From: Erythrobacter litoralis HTCC2594
GTDB lineage: Bacteria; Pseudomonadota; Alphaproteobacteria; Sphingomonadales; Sphingomonadaceae
Length of the DNA: 64,000 nt
NCBI RefSeq assembly: GCF_000013005.1
Contig: NC_007722.1
Location: 935,501-999,500, forward strand
Direction: 5' to 3'
Shown here piece after piece: positions 51,196 to 60,568 of the stretch. The notes under the pieces are model-generated. The model was not told the DNA's origin, ran no database searches, and was given only the letters and a program-made list of their open reading frames with translations. Both the position numbers and the translations under genes were made by a program. Every line of letters starts with the position of its first letter. Position 1 is the first letter of the stretch.

Positions 51196-51321
51196 GGCAT
51201 TTTCTCCCTGTCGCCAGCATGCCGCCGGGCGGTCATGTGGTCAATCTGCAGAAGGGGGAAACGTCTGGTTGCGCGAGAATGCTTCGAGTGTATTGTGTAA
51301 CTAATACAACGGAGAGTTTCC

Positions 51322-52188
51322 ATGAAATTTCTGTCGCTTGTCGCCGCGTTGGCTTTGGCATTGGGCACTAATGCTGCCGCGCAGGAACCCGAAGACTCCG
51401 CCAACCCTGCGCCGGTCGAAGTGATGATCGTGGGCAGCTATCACTTCGCCAATCCGGGGCAGGACGTCGTCAACATGGAAGTGGACGACGTGCTTTCGCC
51501 CCAGCGTCAGCGAGAAATCGCGATCCTGTCCGAAACACTGGCGCAGTGGAAGCCGACCAAGATCATGGTCGAAAGCGTCGCCGAGGCGTCCAGCTTCGAA
51601 CTCGCTAATTTCGCCGAAGTCGACGAGCTTCTCGCGACGCGGCGGAACGAAAGCATCCAGATCGGCTATCGCATTGCCGACATGCTCGATCACAGGGCGG
51701 TCTACGGCATCGACGAGCGCGCCGATGCGGATGAGCCGAATTATTTCCCGATGGGCGAAGTGCAAGCGGTCGCCGCCGACACGGACCAGTCCGATATCGT
51801 CGCCGGACTGTTTGCAGTCGTCGAGAAGCGCGTAAGCGAAGAGCAGGCGAAACTGGCGGAGCAATCGATCGCGCAATCGCTGATCTGGCACAATGACCCG
51901 GACGTGGTCGATGCGGGACACGACGAAATCTATTACGGTCTCATTCCGATCGGCGACGGAGATCGCCAACCGGGCGCCGAGCTCAATGCCTACTGGTACA
52001 TGCGCAATGCCAAGATGTTCGGCAAGCTCGACATGGTCGCCGAGCCGGGTGACCGTGTCCTGCTGATTGTCGGTAGTGGCCACGCGACCTGGCTGCGTCA
52101 TTTCGCGAACCATGTGCCGGGTTACCGGATCGCGCCGTCGCTACCCTATATTCGCGCCGCCGCCATCGCTTCGAAGGCGGTCGACTAA
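51322..52188 (+). CDS. DUF5694 exported protein
   Basis: 288-residue secreted protein: signal MKFLSLVAALALALGTNAAAQ, then a conserved VEVMIVGSYHFANPGQDVVNMEVDDVLSPQRQREIAILSETLAQWKPTKIMVES block and a late IVGSGHATWLRHF motif, matching the DUF5694 family. His in SYHF and GSGHA suggest a metal or catalytic site, as in TraB/ChaN-like proteins, to which it may be distantly related. ACGGAGAG precedes the ATG. The stop overlaps the convergent nitroreductase stop by 4 nt. Confidence 0.82.
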   Translation: MKFLSLVAALALALGTNAAAQEPEDSANPAPVEVMIVGSYHFANPGQDVVNMEVDDVLSPQRQREIAILSETLAQWKPTKIMVESVAEASSFELANFAEVDELLATRRNESIQIGYRIADMLDHRAVYGIDERADADEPNYFPMGEVQAVAADTDQSDIVAGLFAVVEKRVSEEQAKLAEQSIAQSLIWHNDPDVVDAGHDEIYYGLIPIGDGDRQPGAELNAYWYMRNAKMFGKLDMVAEPGDRVLLIVGSGHATWLRHFANHVPGYRIAPSLPYIRAAAIASKAVD

Positions 52189-52880
52189 CTCTCGAAGCCC
52201 ACGAAACGCGCCGCTTCCGAAACCTCGCGGCGGGTGATCTTGACCGGATTGGCCGGGAAGTCCGGATCGGGCCAGCCCATCGCGACCGCTTTCATGATGA
52301 CCTGATCGTCGGGGATGGCGGCATGCTCGCGCACGACCGGCGACTGCATGATGCCCTGCGAATTGATGACGCAGCCAAGGCCCCGGCTCCATGCCGCATT
52401 GACCAGCGCGGTGGTGACCGCGCCGCAATCGAAGGCGGTGTCGTCGCTGTCGGACAACTCCTTGTCATAAGTCACGATCACGCAGACCGGCGCATCGAAT
52501 TGGCGGAAACCGCGCAGCACCCAGTCCTGGCGCTTTTCCTTGTCGTCGCGCTCGATGCCCATGGCTTCGAACAGCTGCACCGCACAGCCGACCTGCCGGT
52601 CGCGATGTTTGCCGGCAAAGGGCTGTCCGCGCCGGAACTCGCGGCTGTCGGGCACACCGGCGAGGATATTCTCGGTATTGCCCTTGCGTATCCGGTCGAG
52701 CGGTTCGCCGGTGATGACATGGAAGTGATAGGGCTGCGTGTTCATGGAGGAGGGCGATCGCATCGCCATCGCCAGCACTTCCTCGATCAGGTCCCGCGGC
52801 ACCGGCTTGTCCAGATACCCGCGGATCGAGCGCCGTCCGAGAACGACTTCGTCATATCTCTGGTCAGGGTTGCCGTACAC
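52185..52880 (-). CDS. Nitroreductase-family flavoprotein
   Basis: 231-residue FMN enzyme. RRSIRGYLDKPVPRDLIEEVLAMAMRSPSSMNTQPYHFHVITG is the FMN-binding start of the family, and GLGCVINSQGIMQSPVVREHAAIPDDQVIMKAVAMGWPDPDFPANPVKITRREVSE its C-terminal part. It uses NAD(P)H to reduce nitro or quinone groups; the substrate is unknown. The start is GTG at 52880, with GGGAGAGACAAGC upstream. Monocistronic. Confidence 0.92.
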   Translation of the reverse strand: MYGNPDQRYDEVVLGRRSIRGYLDKPVPRDLIEEVLAMAMRSPSSMNTQPYHFHVITGEPLDRIRKGNTENILAGVPDSREFRRGQPFAGKHRDRQVGCAVQLFEAMGIERDDKEKRQDWVLRGFRQFDAPVCVIVTYDKELSDSDDTAFDCGAVTTALVNAAWSRGLGCVINSQGIMQSPVVREHAAIPDDQVIMKAVAMGWPDPDFPANPVKITRREVSEAARFVGFES

Positions 52881-52958
52881 GCTTGTCTCTCCCGAATCTG
52901 TGTGCGGCAGAGCTAGCGCAGCGGAAGGGCAGGTCCAAGGACGCTACGGCAGCGGTCG

Positions 52959-53237
52959 CTAGGCGTCGACGAACTTCCGCGCCGATTGCCGACGATGCGG
53001 GCAGCCGGGCCAGCAACATGGACGTTTCTTGCCATCGAGCACTTCCTCGACCAGGCGTTGGCGTCGTTTCTCGCGGGTGGCTTCCTGTTTGGCGGAAATG
53101 GTCCAGCAGATAAATTCGTTTCGGCCGAGTTCGGTCAACGCGTCCCAGCGCGATTTGAGCTCGCCATCGGCAGCGAGCAGCTTTTCGATTTCAGGGGGCA
53201 TTTCGTGCCGAAAATCGGGATCGGCCGCCTGCGCCAC
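52959..53237 (-). CDS. YdeI/OmpD-associated (OmdA) family small protein
   Basis: 92-residue protein with the OmdA pattern: MPPEIEKLLAADGELKSRWDALTELGRNEFICWTISAKQEATREKRRQRLVEEVLDGKKRPCCWPGCPHR. The family has been linked to resistance to antimicrobial peptides, without mechanism. The start is uncertain: GTG 53237 or ATG 53201. It is just after hemA (3 nt between hemA stop and GTG) on the same strand. The C-terminus is Cys-rich (CCWPGC), which could bind metal. Confidence 0.72.
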   Translation of the reverse strand: MAQAADPDFRHEMPPEIEKLLAADGELKSRWDALTELGRNEFICWTISAKQEATREKRRQRLVEEVLDGKKRPCCWPGCPHRRQSARKFVDA

Positions 53238-53239
53238 GG

Positions 53240-54460
53240 CTAAGCGGCCTTGCGCAGGTCCAGCTCCAGCCTGTCCCATATCTCGACCAGTGCGCCGGTC
53301 AGCTCGTTCATCATCGCTTCGGTGTGCATCGGGCCGGGCGTGAAGCGCAGGCGCTCGGTGCCGCGCGGGACGGTCGGGAAATTGATCGGCTGCACATAGA
53401 CGCCGTATTCGGCGAGCAGGATGTCGCTGATCTTCTTGGCGCGGACAGGATCGCCGACCATCAGCGGAACGATATGAGTGGTGCTGTCCATCACCGGCAG
53501 GCCGGCTGCGCGGAATTTACCCTTGAGCAAATCCGCATTGGCCTGCTGCGCGTCGCGCTCTTCGCTCGACTGCTTGAGGTGCTTCACGCTGGCGAGCACA
53601 CCTGCCACCAGGGCAGGGCTGAGCGAGGTCGTGAAGATGAAGCCGGGGGCGTAAGAGCGGATGCAGTCGACGATCTTCTTGTCGGCCGCGATATAGCCGC
53701 CCATCACGCCGAAGGCCTTGCCCATCGTGCCTTCGATAATGTCGATCCGGTGCGCGGCCTCGTCGCGCTCGGAAATGCCACCGCCGTGTTCGCCATACAT
53801 GCCGACGGCGTGGACTTCGTCGACATAGGTGAGCGCGTTGTACTTCTCGGCCAGGTCGCAGATCGCGTGGATCGGGGCAACGTCGCCATCCATCGAATAG
53901 ACGCTTTCGAAAGCGATGACCTTGGGCGCGGCCTCGTCTTCGGCCGCCAGCAATTGCTCGAGATGGTCGAGATCGTTGTGGCGGAAAACGCGCTTCTCGC
54001 AGCCCGAATTGCGGATGCCCGCGATCATGCTGGCGTGGTTCAGTTCGTCCGAGAAAATCACGCAGCCCGGCAGCAGCTTGGCGAGGGTGCTGAGGGTCGC
54101 GTCGTTGGAGACATAGCCGCTGGTAAACAGCAGCGCGGCTTGCTTGCCGTGAAGGTCGGCCAGTTCGCCTTCAAGCTCGACATGGTAATGCGTGTTGCCG
54201 CCGATATTGCGCGTGCCGCCCGAACCCGCGCCGACATCGTGCAGCGCCTCTTCCATCGCTTCGATCACCTTGGGGTGCTGCCCCATGGCAAGGTAATCGT
54301 TCGAGCACCACACGGTGATCGGCTTGGGCCCGTTGTGGCCGTGGAAGCACCGCGCGTTGGGGTAAGCACCCTTGTTGCGCAGGATGTCGATGAACACCCG
54401 GTAGCGGCCCTCGGCATGAAGCCGATCGATCGCCTGGTCGAAGATCTGGTCGTAATTCAT
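53240..54460 (-). CDS. hemA: 5-aminolevulinate synthase
   Basis: 406-residue PLP enzyme forming 5-aminolevulinate from glycine and succinyl-CoA, the alphaproteobacterial C4 entry to heme and bacteriochlorophyll. It shows [66 protein letters not shown], and [13 protein letters not shown] with the PLP lysine. ATG 54460 (MNYDQIF) is the usual start of the family; an open frame extends 9 codons upstream. Confidence 0.97.
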   Translation of the reverse strand: MNYDQIFDQAIDRLHAEGRYRVFIDILRNKGAYPNARCFHGHNGPKPITVWCSNDYLAMGQHPKVIEAMEEALHDVGAGSGGTRNIGGNTHYHVELEGELADLHGKQAALLFTSGYVSNDATLSTLAKLLPGCVIFSDELNHASMIAGIRNSGCEKRVFRHNDLDHLEQLLAAEDEAAPKVIAFESVYSMDGDVAPIHAICDLAEKYNALTYVDEVHAVGMYGEHGGGISERDEAAHRIDIIEGTMGKAFGVMGGYIAADKKIVDCIRSYAPGFIFTTSLSPALVAGVLASVKHLKQSSEERDAQQANADLLKGKFRAAGLPVMDSTTHIVPLMVGDPVRAKKISDILLAEYGVYVQPINFPTVPRGTERLRFTPGPMHTEAMMNELTGALVEIWDRLELDLRKAA

Positions 54461-54528
54461 GAGCTCGATGAGGGCCGATAATGCCAAAAGCCGCCGCTAT
54501 CCAGCGCGATCTTTGCGAATGATTCGCA

Positions 54529-55323
54529 TCAGAATGCCTCGATCGAGTCGAGACCGTATTGCGACAGACAATGTGCGAGGTCCGCTGCATCCTTCGCGCT
54601 GCCGGTCGTGATGAAACGATCCGGAGTGGTACGCGCGAACTGCTGGCCGTGGGTGACGGCGGCGATGCGGCGGGCGATACCTTCGGCACCATGCACCATT
54701 CGCACCTGCGGGCCGAAAACTTGCAACAACTCTTCTTCGAGCAGCGGAAAATGGGTGCAGGCGAGGACGAGCGTGTCGATCCTGTCGGCGTTCTCCGCTT
54801 CCAGCAGAGCGCGTACCTCCGCGCGCAGGCTATTCGTCCCCACTGTCTCGCCGCGCAGCTTGGCCTCGGCCAGGTCCACGAGGCCCGAAGCGGCGAAGCG
54901 GATCAGCACCGTGTCGCTGGCGAATTCCGCTTCGAGCCGGTCGACATAGGGCTGGCGCACGGTCGCAGCCGTGCCGAGCAGGCCGATTACGCCGGTCTCG
55001 GTCATTGCGGCAGCCGGCTTGATGGCGGGCACCGTGCCGATGATCGGTACTTCGAGAACTTCCCTCACCATGCCGAGCGCAATGGTGCTGGCGGTATTAC
55101 AGGCAATACAGATGGCGCGCGGTTGATAGCGTTCGCTCATCCGGCCCAGCAGGCCGCAGACCCGCGCGGCAACTTCCGCCTCGGTCTTGGTGCCATAGGG
55201 CAGGCCGGCATAGTCGGCGGCATAGATCACCGGCGCATTGGGCAGCACCTTGCGCAGTTCGGCCAGCACCGTCAGCCCGCCGACACCGGTGTCGAACAAC
55301 AGGATGGGAGATGACGCGTCCAA
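54529..55323 (-). CDS. murI: Glutamate racemase
   Basis: 264-residue enzyme giving D-glutamate for peptidoglycan. LLFDTGVGGLTVLAELRK (catalytic Asp region), AADYAGLPYGTKTEAEV, CIACNTASTIAL (first Cys) and LVLACTHFPLLEEEL (second Cys) are all present. The start is TTG at 55323. In place of the usual Ser the motif reads DTGVGG, a common variant. Divergent from plsY across a repeat-filled gap. Confidence 0.95.
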   Translation of the reverse strand: MDASSPILLFDTGVGGLTVLAELRKVLPNAPVIYAADYAGLPYGTKTEAEVAARVCGLLGRMSERYQPRAICIACNTASTIALGMVREVLEVPIIGTVPAIKPAAAMTETGVIGLLGTAATVRQPYVDRLEAEFASDTVLIRFAASGLVDLAEAKLRGETVGTNSLRAEVRALLEAENADRIDTLVLACTHFPLLEEELLQVFGPQVRMVHGAEGIARRIAAVTHGQQFARTTPDRFITTGSAKDAADLAHCLSQYGLDSIEAF

Positions 55324-55334
55324 AATAGAGATTT

Positions 55335-55450
55335 CCGTTCGCCCTGAGCTTGTCGAAGGGCCGTACTTACTTTTAGAGCAAGGTCAAAGACGAAGGGCAG
55401 GGCTTCGGAGTCGCAGACGGCGCGACGCGCCACCAGCTCAGCCCGAACGG
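55335..55450. repeat. Dispersed inverted repeat in the murI-plsY divergent gap
   Basis: CCGTTCGCCCTGAGCTTGTC (55335-55354) and its complement-type end CTCAGCCCGAACGG (55437-55450) frame the gap. The same sequence type is found at 27028-27122. Here it lies between two divergent genes, where promoters must be, rather than after genes. Confidence 0.65.
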
Positions 55451-55482
55451 ATAGAGATATATTTCTCTGGGAGGCCCGTTTC

Positions 55483-56076
55483 ATGGACTACAATCTCGAC
55501 CCGTCGATCGCTGCGCTGATCGGATATGCCTTCGGGTCGATCCCGTTCGGCCTGTTGCTGACGCGGATGGCCGGGATGGGCGACGTACGCTCCATCGGCA
55601 GCGGCAATATCGGTGCGACCAACGTCCTGCGCACGGGCAACAAGGGGCTGGCCGCGCTGACCTTGGTGCTCGACCTGGTCAAAGGCTTCGTACCGGTCTG
55701 GATCGCCTGGCGCTATTTCCAGAACGACATCGGCTGGGCCGCGCTGGGCGCGGTCGTGGGCCATTGCTTTCCAATCTGGCTGGGCTTCAAGGGCGGGAAG
55801 GGCGTCGCGACCAACGCCGGGGTCTGTTTCGGGCTCGGCTGGGGCATCGGCCTCGCCTACGCTTTCGTCTGGCTGGTGATGCTGGCGATCACGCGGATCA
55901 GTTCGGTCGCCGGCATGAGCGCGGTGGTCGCCGCCGCGGGGGCAGCGTGGTATTTCGGGAGACCGACATTCGTGCCGCCGCTGGTGATCATTGCGGTCAT
56001 CATCATCTGGCTGCACCGCGCCAATATCCGCCGCCTGCTGCGCGGAGAGGAACCCAGGGTGGGGAACAAACCGTAG
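55483..56076 (+). CDS. plsY: Glycerol-3-phosphate acyltransferase PlsY
   Basis: 197-residue membrane acyltransferase using acyl-phosphate to start phospholipid synthesis. It has about five helices, and three family motifs: SIPFGLLLTR, GSGNIGATNVLRTGNKGLAALTLVLDLVKGF, and GHCFPIWLGFKGGKGVATNAGV. GGGAGG lies before the ATG. It is followed after 6 nt by dprA on the same strand. Confidence 0.97.
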   Translation: MDYNLDPSIAALIGYAFGSIPFGLLLTRMAGMGDVRSIGSGNIGATNVLRTGNKGLAALTLVLDLVKGFVPVWIAWRYFQNDIGWAALGAVVGHCFPIWLGFKGGKGVATNAGVCFGLGWGIGLAYAFVWLVMLAITRISSVAGMSAVVAAAGAAWYFGRPTFVPPLVIIAVIIIWLHRANIRRLLRGEEPRVGNKP

Positions 56077-56082
56077 CGCTTG

Positions 56083-57186
56083 ATGGCAGAGGTCGCTCTC
56101 TCGCAAGCCGAAGCTTTCGCCCGCATCCGGCTGCTGCGCTCGCCGCATATCGGGCCGGTGAGCTATCGCCAGCTAATGGCGCGCTTCGGCACGGCGGAAG
56201 CTGCGCTGGAGGCGCTGCCCGATCTCGGCAAGAAAGGCGGCCGGCAATACAGGCCCGCGCCGCGCGACAGGATCGAGCGCGAAGTCGATGCGGTCCGCGA
56301 GGCAGGAGCGCGCTACCTGTTCCACGACCAGCCCGATTATCCCGCGCTGCTCGCCCAGCTCGACAGCGCGCCGCCTATCCTGACCTTTCGCGGCGACCTG
56401 GCCATTGCCGCACAGACATGCGTCGCCATGGTCGGCGCCCGCAACGCCAGCGCGGCCTCGATCAAGCTGGCACGCGAATTCGCCAGCGCGCTGGCGGGCG
56501 AGGGGATTGCGGTCGTCTCAGGGCTCGCGCGCGGGATCGACGGGGCCTGCCACGAAGGGGCGTTTCCGGGGACGATCGGGGTCATCGCCAGCGGTATCGA
56601 CATCGCCTACCCGCCTCAACATGCCGAACTGCAGGAGCGGATCGCGAGCGAGGCGCTGCTCCTTGCCGAACAGCCACCGGGCACAGAGCCGCGCGGAAGC
56701 CACTTTCCCAGCCGCAACCGCATCATTGCCGGGCTGGCGGCGGGCACGCTGGTGGTCGAGGCTGCGCCCAAGTCCGGCTCGCTCATCACCGCGCGGTTGG
56801 CGGGCGAGGCGGGGAGGGAGGTCATGGCGATTCCCGGCTCCCCACTCGATGCGCGCTCGCAAGGGTGCAACCAGCTCATCCGCGACGGGGCTGTACTGGT
56901 GCAGCAGCCGGAAGACGTGGTCGAATTGCTGCAGGGCTTCGACGGCTCGCCGCGCTCGAGTTTTCGCGAAGCCGCCGCGCTGGAATTCGATCCCGCGCCG
57001 GAAGAGCTTGCCGAGGCCGAACCCGCCGACGTCGCGGGTCTGCTGACAACGGCACCGGTAGCGGTCGACGAATTGATCCGCCAGTCGGGCGAGCCCGCGG
57101 CAGCGGTACAACTCGCCTTACTCGAGCTTGAAATCTCGGGACAATTGACGCGGCACGCTGGCGGGCGTGTATCGCGCACGGCATAG
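56083..57186 (+). CDS. dprA: DNA processing protein DprA
   Basis: 367-residue protein that loads RecA on incoming single-stranded DNA during transformation. N-terminal SAM-like helical part (residues ~1-80), then Rossmann-like DNA_processg_A: MVGARNASAASIKLAREFASALAGEGIAVVSGLARGIDGACHEGAF, PSRNRIIAGLAAGTLVVEAAPKSGSLITARLAGEAGREVMAIPGSP, and a C-terminal winged-helix (VAVDELIRQSGEPAAAVQLALLELEISGQLTRHAGGRVSR). ATG 56083 is chosen; a TTG precedes it directly. Confidence 0.95.
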   Translation: MAEVALSQAEAFARIRLLRSPHIGPVSYRQLMARFGTAEAALEALPDLGKKGGRQYRPAPRDRIEREVDAVREAGARYLFHDQPDYPALLAQLDSAPPILTFRGDLAIAAQTCVAMVGARNASAASIKLAREFASALAGEGIAVVSGLARGIDGACHEGAFPGTIGVIASGIDIAYPPQHAELQERIASEALLLAEQPPGTEPRGSHFPSRNRIIAGLAAGTLVVEAAPKSGSLITARLAGEAGREVMAIPGSPLDARSQGCNQLIRDGAVLVQQPEDVVELLQGFDGSPRSSFREAAALEFDPAPEELAEAEPADVAGLLTTAPVAVDELIRQSGEPAAAVQLALLELEISGQLTRHAGGRVSRTA

Positions 57187-57220
57187 CGAGAGGTCTTTCC
57201 GGTCGAGTGGGGGTACGAAA

Positions 57221-57940
57221 ATGAAGAGAGATGCGGATTTCGCAGGGTTTCTGGGCGAGACCTTCGCCGTCGCCCGCGACGCGCTGCCATGGATGGCGGG
57301 ATACATCGCAATACTGACGCTCCTCAATTCCCTGCCCGCGTTGCTGTTCGGGATCGCTACCAGCGAATATTCGATTTCGTGGGGTTTCAAGATAGACGCC
57401 AACGTGATGGAAGCCGGCGCGCTTGCGGTGCTGCTGGTGATCGTGCTCGGCATCGTGACCTTTCTCATCCAGTACCTGTTTTTCGCGCACCTCCTCGCCC
57501 ATCGCGGCTATTCGATCGGGCGTAACCGCTTCCTTGGCTATTTGGGATTTTCGATCCTCTACGGGCTGGGGCTGCTGTTCGGTTTCCTGCTGTTGGTGAT
57601 TCCCGGCTTGATCCTGCTCGTCCGCTGGATCGCCGCGACTGGCTACGTCGTCGGCACGGAGACGCCGGTGCCGGAGGCGTTCGGCAAGAGCTGGGAAGCG
57701 ACGCGCGGGCATGGCTGGCCGCTGTTCTTTGCCATGATCGTGCTCGGCATCGCGACCGCCATAGCGGTCGCCGTGCTGGTGCTGCCGGTCGTCGCCATGG
57801 TCGGCGATGAGTCCGTGATCGCGATTGTCGCCGAAGTGCTTGGCCAGAACATCTATGGTGCGATGTTCCTCGCCTTCGGCGCGGCGGTCTTCTACCTGCT
57901 CAACGACGACACCGAAGCGGTGCGCGAAGTTTTTGATTGA
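57221..57940 (+). CDS. Multi-helix membrane protein, YciC/GDPD-membrane-domain-like
   Basis: 239-residue protein with about six hydrophobic segments (YIAILTLLNSLPALLFGI, GALAVLLVIVLGIVTFLIQYLFFAHLL, GFSILYGLGLLFGFLLLVIPGLILLVRWIAATGYV, FFAMIVLGIATAIAVAVLVLPVVAM). The VIPGLILLVRW...A...GYVV pattern and the late EAFGKSWEATRGHGW match the YciC/glycerophosphodiester-phosphodiesterase membrane-domain class. No enzyme site is visible. ATG 57221. It follows dprA by 34 nt. Confidence 0.7.
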   Translation: MKRDADFAGFLGETFAVARDALPWMAGYIAILTLLNSLPALLFGIATSEYSISWGFKIDANVMEAGALAVLLVIVLGIVTFLIQYLFFAHLLAHRGYSIGRNRFLGYLGFSILYGLGLLFGFLLLVIPGLILLVRWIAATGYVVGTETPVPEAFGKSWEATRGHGWPLFFAMIVLGIATAIAVAVLVLPVVAMVGDESVIAIVAEVLGQNIYGAMFLAFGAAVFYLLNDDTEAVREVFD

Positions 57941-57951
57941 ACTGAACGCGC

Positions 57952-57980
57952 GGGGTTGACGGATCGATTCCGTCGACCCC
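57952..57980. terminator. Hairpin between the membrane protein gene and topA
   Basis: GGGGTTGACGGA and TCCGTCGACCCC form a 12-bp stem (one G-U pair) with a 5-nt loop, 11 nt after the stop. No T-run follows; it may end or attenuate transcription into topA. Confidence 0.55.
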
Positions 57981-58030
57981 ACCTTCGCGCGTACATGCAC
58001 GTATACGCGTAAGGGACAGCGACCACCTCC

Positions 58031-60568
58031 ATGCAACTTGTTATCGTTGAATCGCCGGCCAAGGCGAAAACCATCGAGAAATATCTCGGCAAGGACTTCA
58101 AGGTTCTCGCCAGCTACGGCCATGTCCGCGACCTGCCGCCCAAGGATGGCAGCGTGCGGCCGGACGAGGATTTCGCGATGGACTGGGAGCTCTATCGCGA
58201 CAAGCAGAAGCGCTTCAAGGAAATCAGCGACGCGGCCAAGCAGGCCGACCGGCTGGTGCTCGCAACCGACCCCGACCGCGAAGGCGAGGCGATCAGCTGG
58301 CACGTCCAAGAATTGCTGGCCAAGCGCAAGGCGCTACCCGCCAAGGTCGATCGCGTCACTTTCAACGCCATCACCAAGAGCGCCGTTACCGAGGCGATGG
58401 GCAGGCCCCGCGAGCTCGACCAACCGCTGATCGACGCCTATCTGGCACGCCGCGCGCTCGACTACCTGTTCGGCTTTACGCTTTCGCCCGTTCTGTGGCG
58501 CAAGCTGCCCGGTGCGAAATCGGCGGGCCGCGTGCAGTCGGTTGCGCTGCGACTGATCGTCGATCGCGAGCGCGAGATCGAAGCGTTCAAGCCCGAAGAA
58601 TACTGGTCCGTCCTCGCCAGGTTCGAACATGACGGGACCGAATTCGATGCACGCATGGTGCGCTTCGACGGCAAGAAGCTCGACAAGATGACGCTGGGCA
58701 ATGAAGGTTCGGCGCTGGCGGCCAAGGCCGCCGTTGATGCCGGGCGCTTCACGGTCTCGGACATCGAGACCAAGCCATTGAAGCGCAATCCCGCGCCGCC
58801 GTTCACGACATCGACGCTGCAACAGGAAGCTGCGCGCAAGCTCGGCTTCTCGGCCAGCCACACGATGCGGTGCGCCCAGTCGCTCTATGAAGCGGGCGCG
58901 ATCACCTACATGCGGACCGACGGCGTGCAGATGGACGGCAGCGCGATCGCCGCCTGCCGCCACGCGATCGAAGAGCGATACGAAAGCGCGTACCTGCCCG
59001 AGAAACCGCGCTTCTACGCCACCAAGGCCAAGAACGCGCAGGAAGCCCACGAAGCGATCCGGCCGACCAATTTCAACCGCGACAGTGCTGGATCGGGCGA
59101 CGAGGCCAAGCTCTACGGCCTGATCTTCAAGCGCGCGATGGCGAGCCAGATGGCGACCGCGCAGCTGGAGCGCACGACCATTACGCTGGAAGACCCGACC
59201 GGCCAGCACGCGCTGCGGGCCACCGGGCAGGTGGTGAAGTTCCCCGGCTTCTTTGCGGTCTACCAGGAAGGCTTCGACGACAAGTCCGATGAGGACGAAG
59301 ACGGCCTGCTGCCCGCCATGCACAAGGGCGATGCGCCCGCCAAGAAGGGTGTCGAGGCCAACCAGCATTTCACCCAGCCGCCACCGCGTTTCTCCGAGGC
59401 CTCGCTGGTCAAGCGGCTGGAGGAGCTCGGCATCGGTCGGCCATCGACCTACGCCTCGACCATCCAGACTTTGCGCGACCGCGACTATGTGCGGATGGAG
59501 AAAAACCGTTTCTTTGCCGAGGAATCGGGCCGATTGCTCACAGCGTTCCTCGAACGGTTCTTCCCCAACTACGTCGCCTACGAATTCACCGCCGGGATGG
59601 AGGAAGAGCTCGACACCGTCAGCGACGGGCGCGAGGAATACAAGGAATTGCTCGCCAAGTTCTGGGCCGACTTCAAGCCCAAGGCCGACGAAGTCATGGA
59701 GAAACTGCCCTCGGAAGTAACCGAGGTGCTGGACGACTATCTCTCCGACTATCTCTTCCCGCCGACCGAAGACGGCACCGAACCACGCGCCTGCCCGCTG
59801 TGCCGGGACGAAGGGCGCGAGGGCGGGAGGCTTGCCTTGCGCGGCGGCCGCTATGGCGCGTTCGTCGCCTGCGCCAACTATCCAGAATGCAAGTATACCC
59901 GCCGCTTCGCCCAGCCGGGCGGCAACGAAAGCGCGGCGGACGACGGCATCATGGGCCAGCACCCGGAGACCGGCGAGGACATCGAGCGAAAGTCCGGCCG
60001 CTTCGGACCATACGTCCAGATGGGCGAGGGCAAGGAAGCCAAGCGCGCGAGCATCCCCAAGGACCTCGACGATTTCGATCTCGACTGGGCGGTCAAGCTG
60101 CTCGACCTGCCGCGCATCGTCGGCGCGCATCCGGAGACGGGCAAGGAAATCGAAGCGGCGATCGGGCGCTATGGCCCCTACCTCCGCCACGACGGCAAAT
60201 ACGGCAAGCTGCAGAGCACGCGCGACGTGTTCGAAGTCGGCATGAACGCCGCCGTCACGATCCTCGCCGAAGCCGCCAATCGCAAGGGTGGCGGTCGCGG
60301 CAAGGCGGAGCCTATCAAGACGCTCGGCGAACACCCGACCAGCGGCGGCGAGATGAAGGTCATGCCGGGGCGCTATGGTCCCTATGTCACCGATGGCACC
60401 ACCAATGCGACCATCCCCAAAGACATGAAGCCCGAGGATGTGAGTGAAGCGCAGGCGATCGAACTGATCGATGCCCGCGCCGCCAAAGGGCCGGTGAAGA
60501 AGAAACGCAAGAAAGCTCCTGCGAAGAAGAAAGCTGCACCCAAGAAGAAAGCAGCGGCGAAGAAGTGA
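58031..60568 (+). CDS. topA: DNA topoisomerase I
   Basis: 845-residue type IA topoisomerase relaxing negative supercoils. TOPRIM part starts VIVESPAKAKTIEKYLGKDFKVLASYGHVRDLPP, with the acidic ATDPDREGEAISWHV. The catalytic Tyr is in EAGAITYMRTDGVQMD. One Cys4 zinc ribbon is seen (CPLCRDEG...FVACANYPECKYTRR), followed by three TopA repeats of the type PETGxxIExxxGRxGPY without Cys. It ends in a Lys/Ala/Pro tail (KKKRKKAPAKKKAAPKKK), typical of GC-rich bacteria. ATG 58031. Confidence 0.97.
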   Translation: MQLVIVESPAKAKTIEKYLGKDFKVLASYGHVRDLPPKDGSVRPDEDFAMDWELYRDKQKRFKEISDAAKQADRLVLATDPDREGEAISWHVQELLAKRKALPAKVDRVTFNAITKSAVTEAMGRPRELDQPLIDAYLARRALDYLFGFTLSPVLWRKLPGAKSAGRVQSVALRLIVDREREIEAFKPEEYWSVLARFEHDGTEFDARMVRFDGKKLDKMTLGNEGSALAAKAAVDAGRFTVSDIETKPLKRNPAPPFTTSTLQQEAARKLGFSASHTMRCAQSLYEAGAITYMRTDGVQMDGSAIAACRHAIEERYESAYLPEKPRFYATKAKNAQEAHEAIRPTNFNRDSAGSGDEAKLYGLIFKRAMASQMATAQLERTTITLEDPTGQHALRATGQVVKFPGFFAVYQEGFDDKSDEDEDGLLPAMHKGDAPAKKGVEANQHFTQPPPRFSEASLVKRLEELGIGRPSTYASTIQTLRDRDYVRMEKNRFFAEESGRLLTAFLERFFPNYVAYEFTAGMEEELDTVSDGREEYKELLAKFWADFKPKADEVMEKLPSEVTEVLDDYLSDYLFPPTEDGTEPRACPLCRDEGREGGRLALRGGRYGAFVACANYPECKYTRRFAQPGGNESAADDGIMGQHPETGEDIERKSGRFGPYVQMGEGKEAKRASIPKDLDDFDLDWAVKLLDLPRIVGAHPETGKEIEAAIGRYGPYLRHDGKYGKLQSTRDVFEVGMNAAVTILAEAANRKGGGRGKAEPIKTLGEHPTSGGEMKVMPGRYGPYVTDGTTNATIPKDMKPEDVSEAQAIELIDARAAKGPVKKKRKKAPAKKKAAPKKKAAAKK

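Noticed and set aside
55764..57131. A 455-codon plus-strand frame over plsY and dprA
   Set aside because: Out of frame with both genes, Arg-rich, no motifs; a shadow frame.
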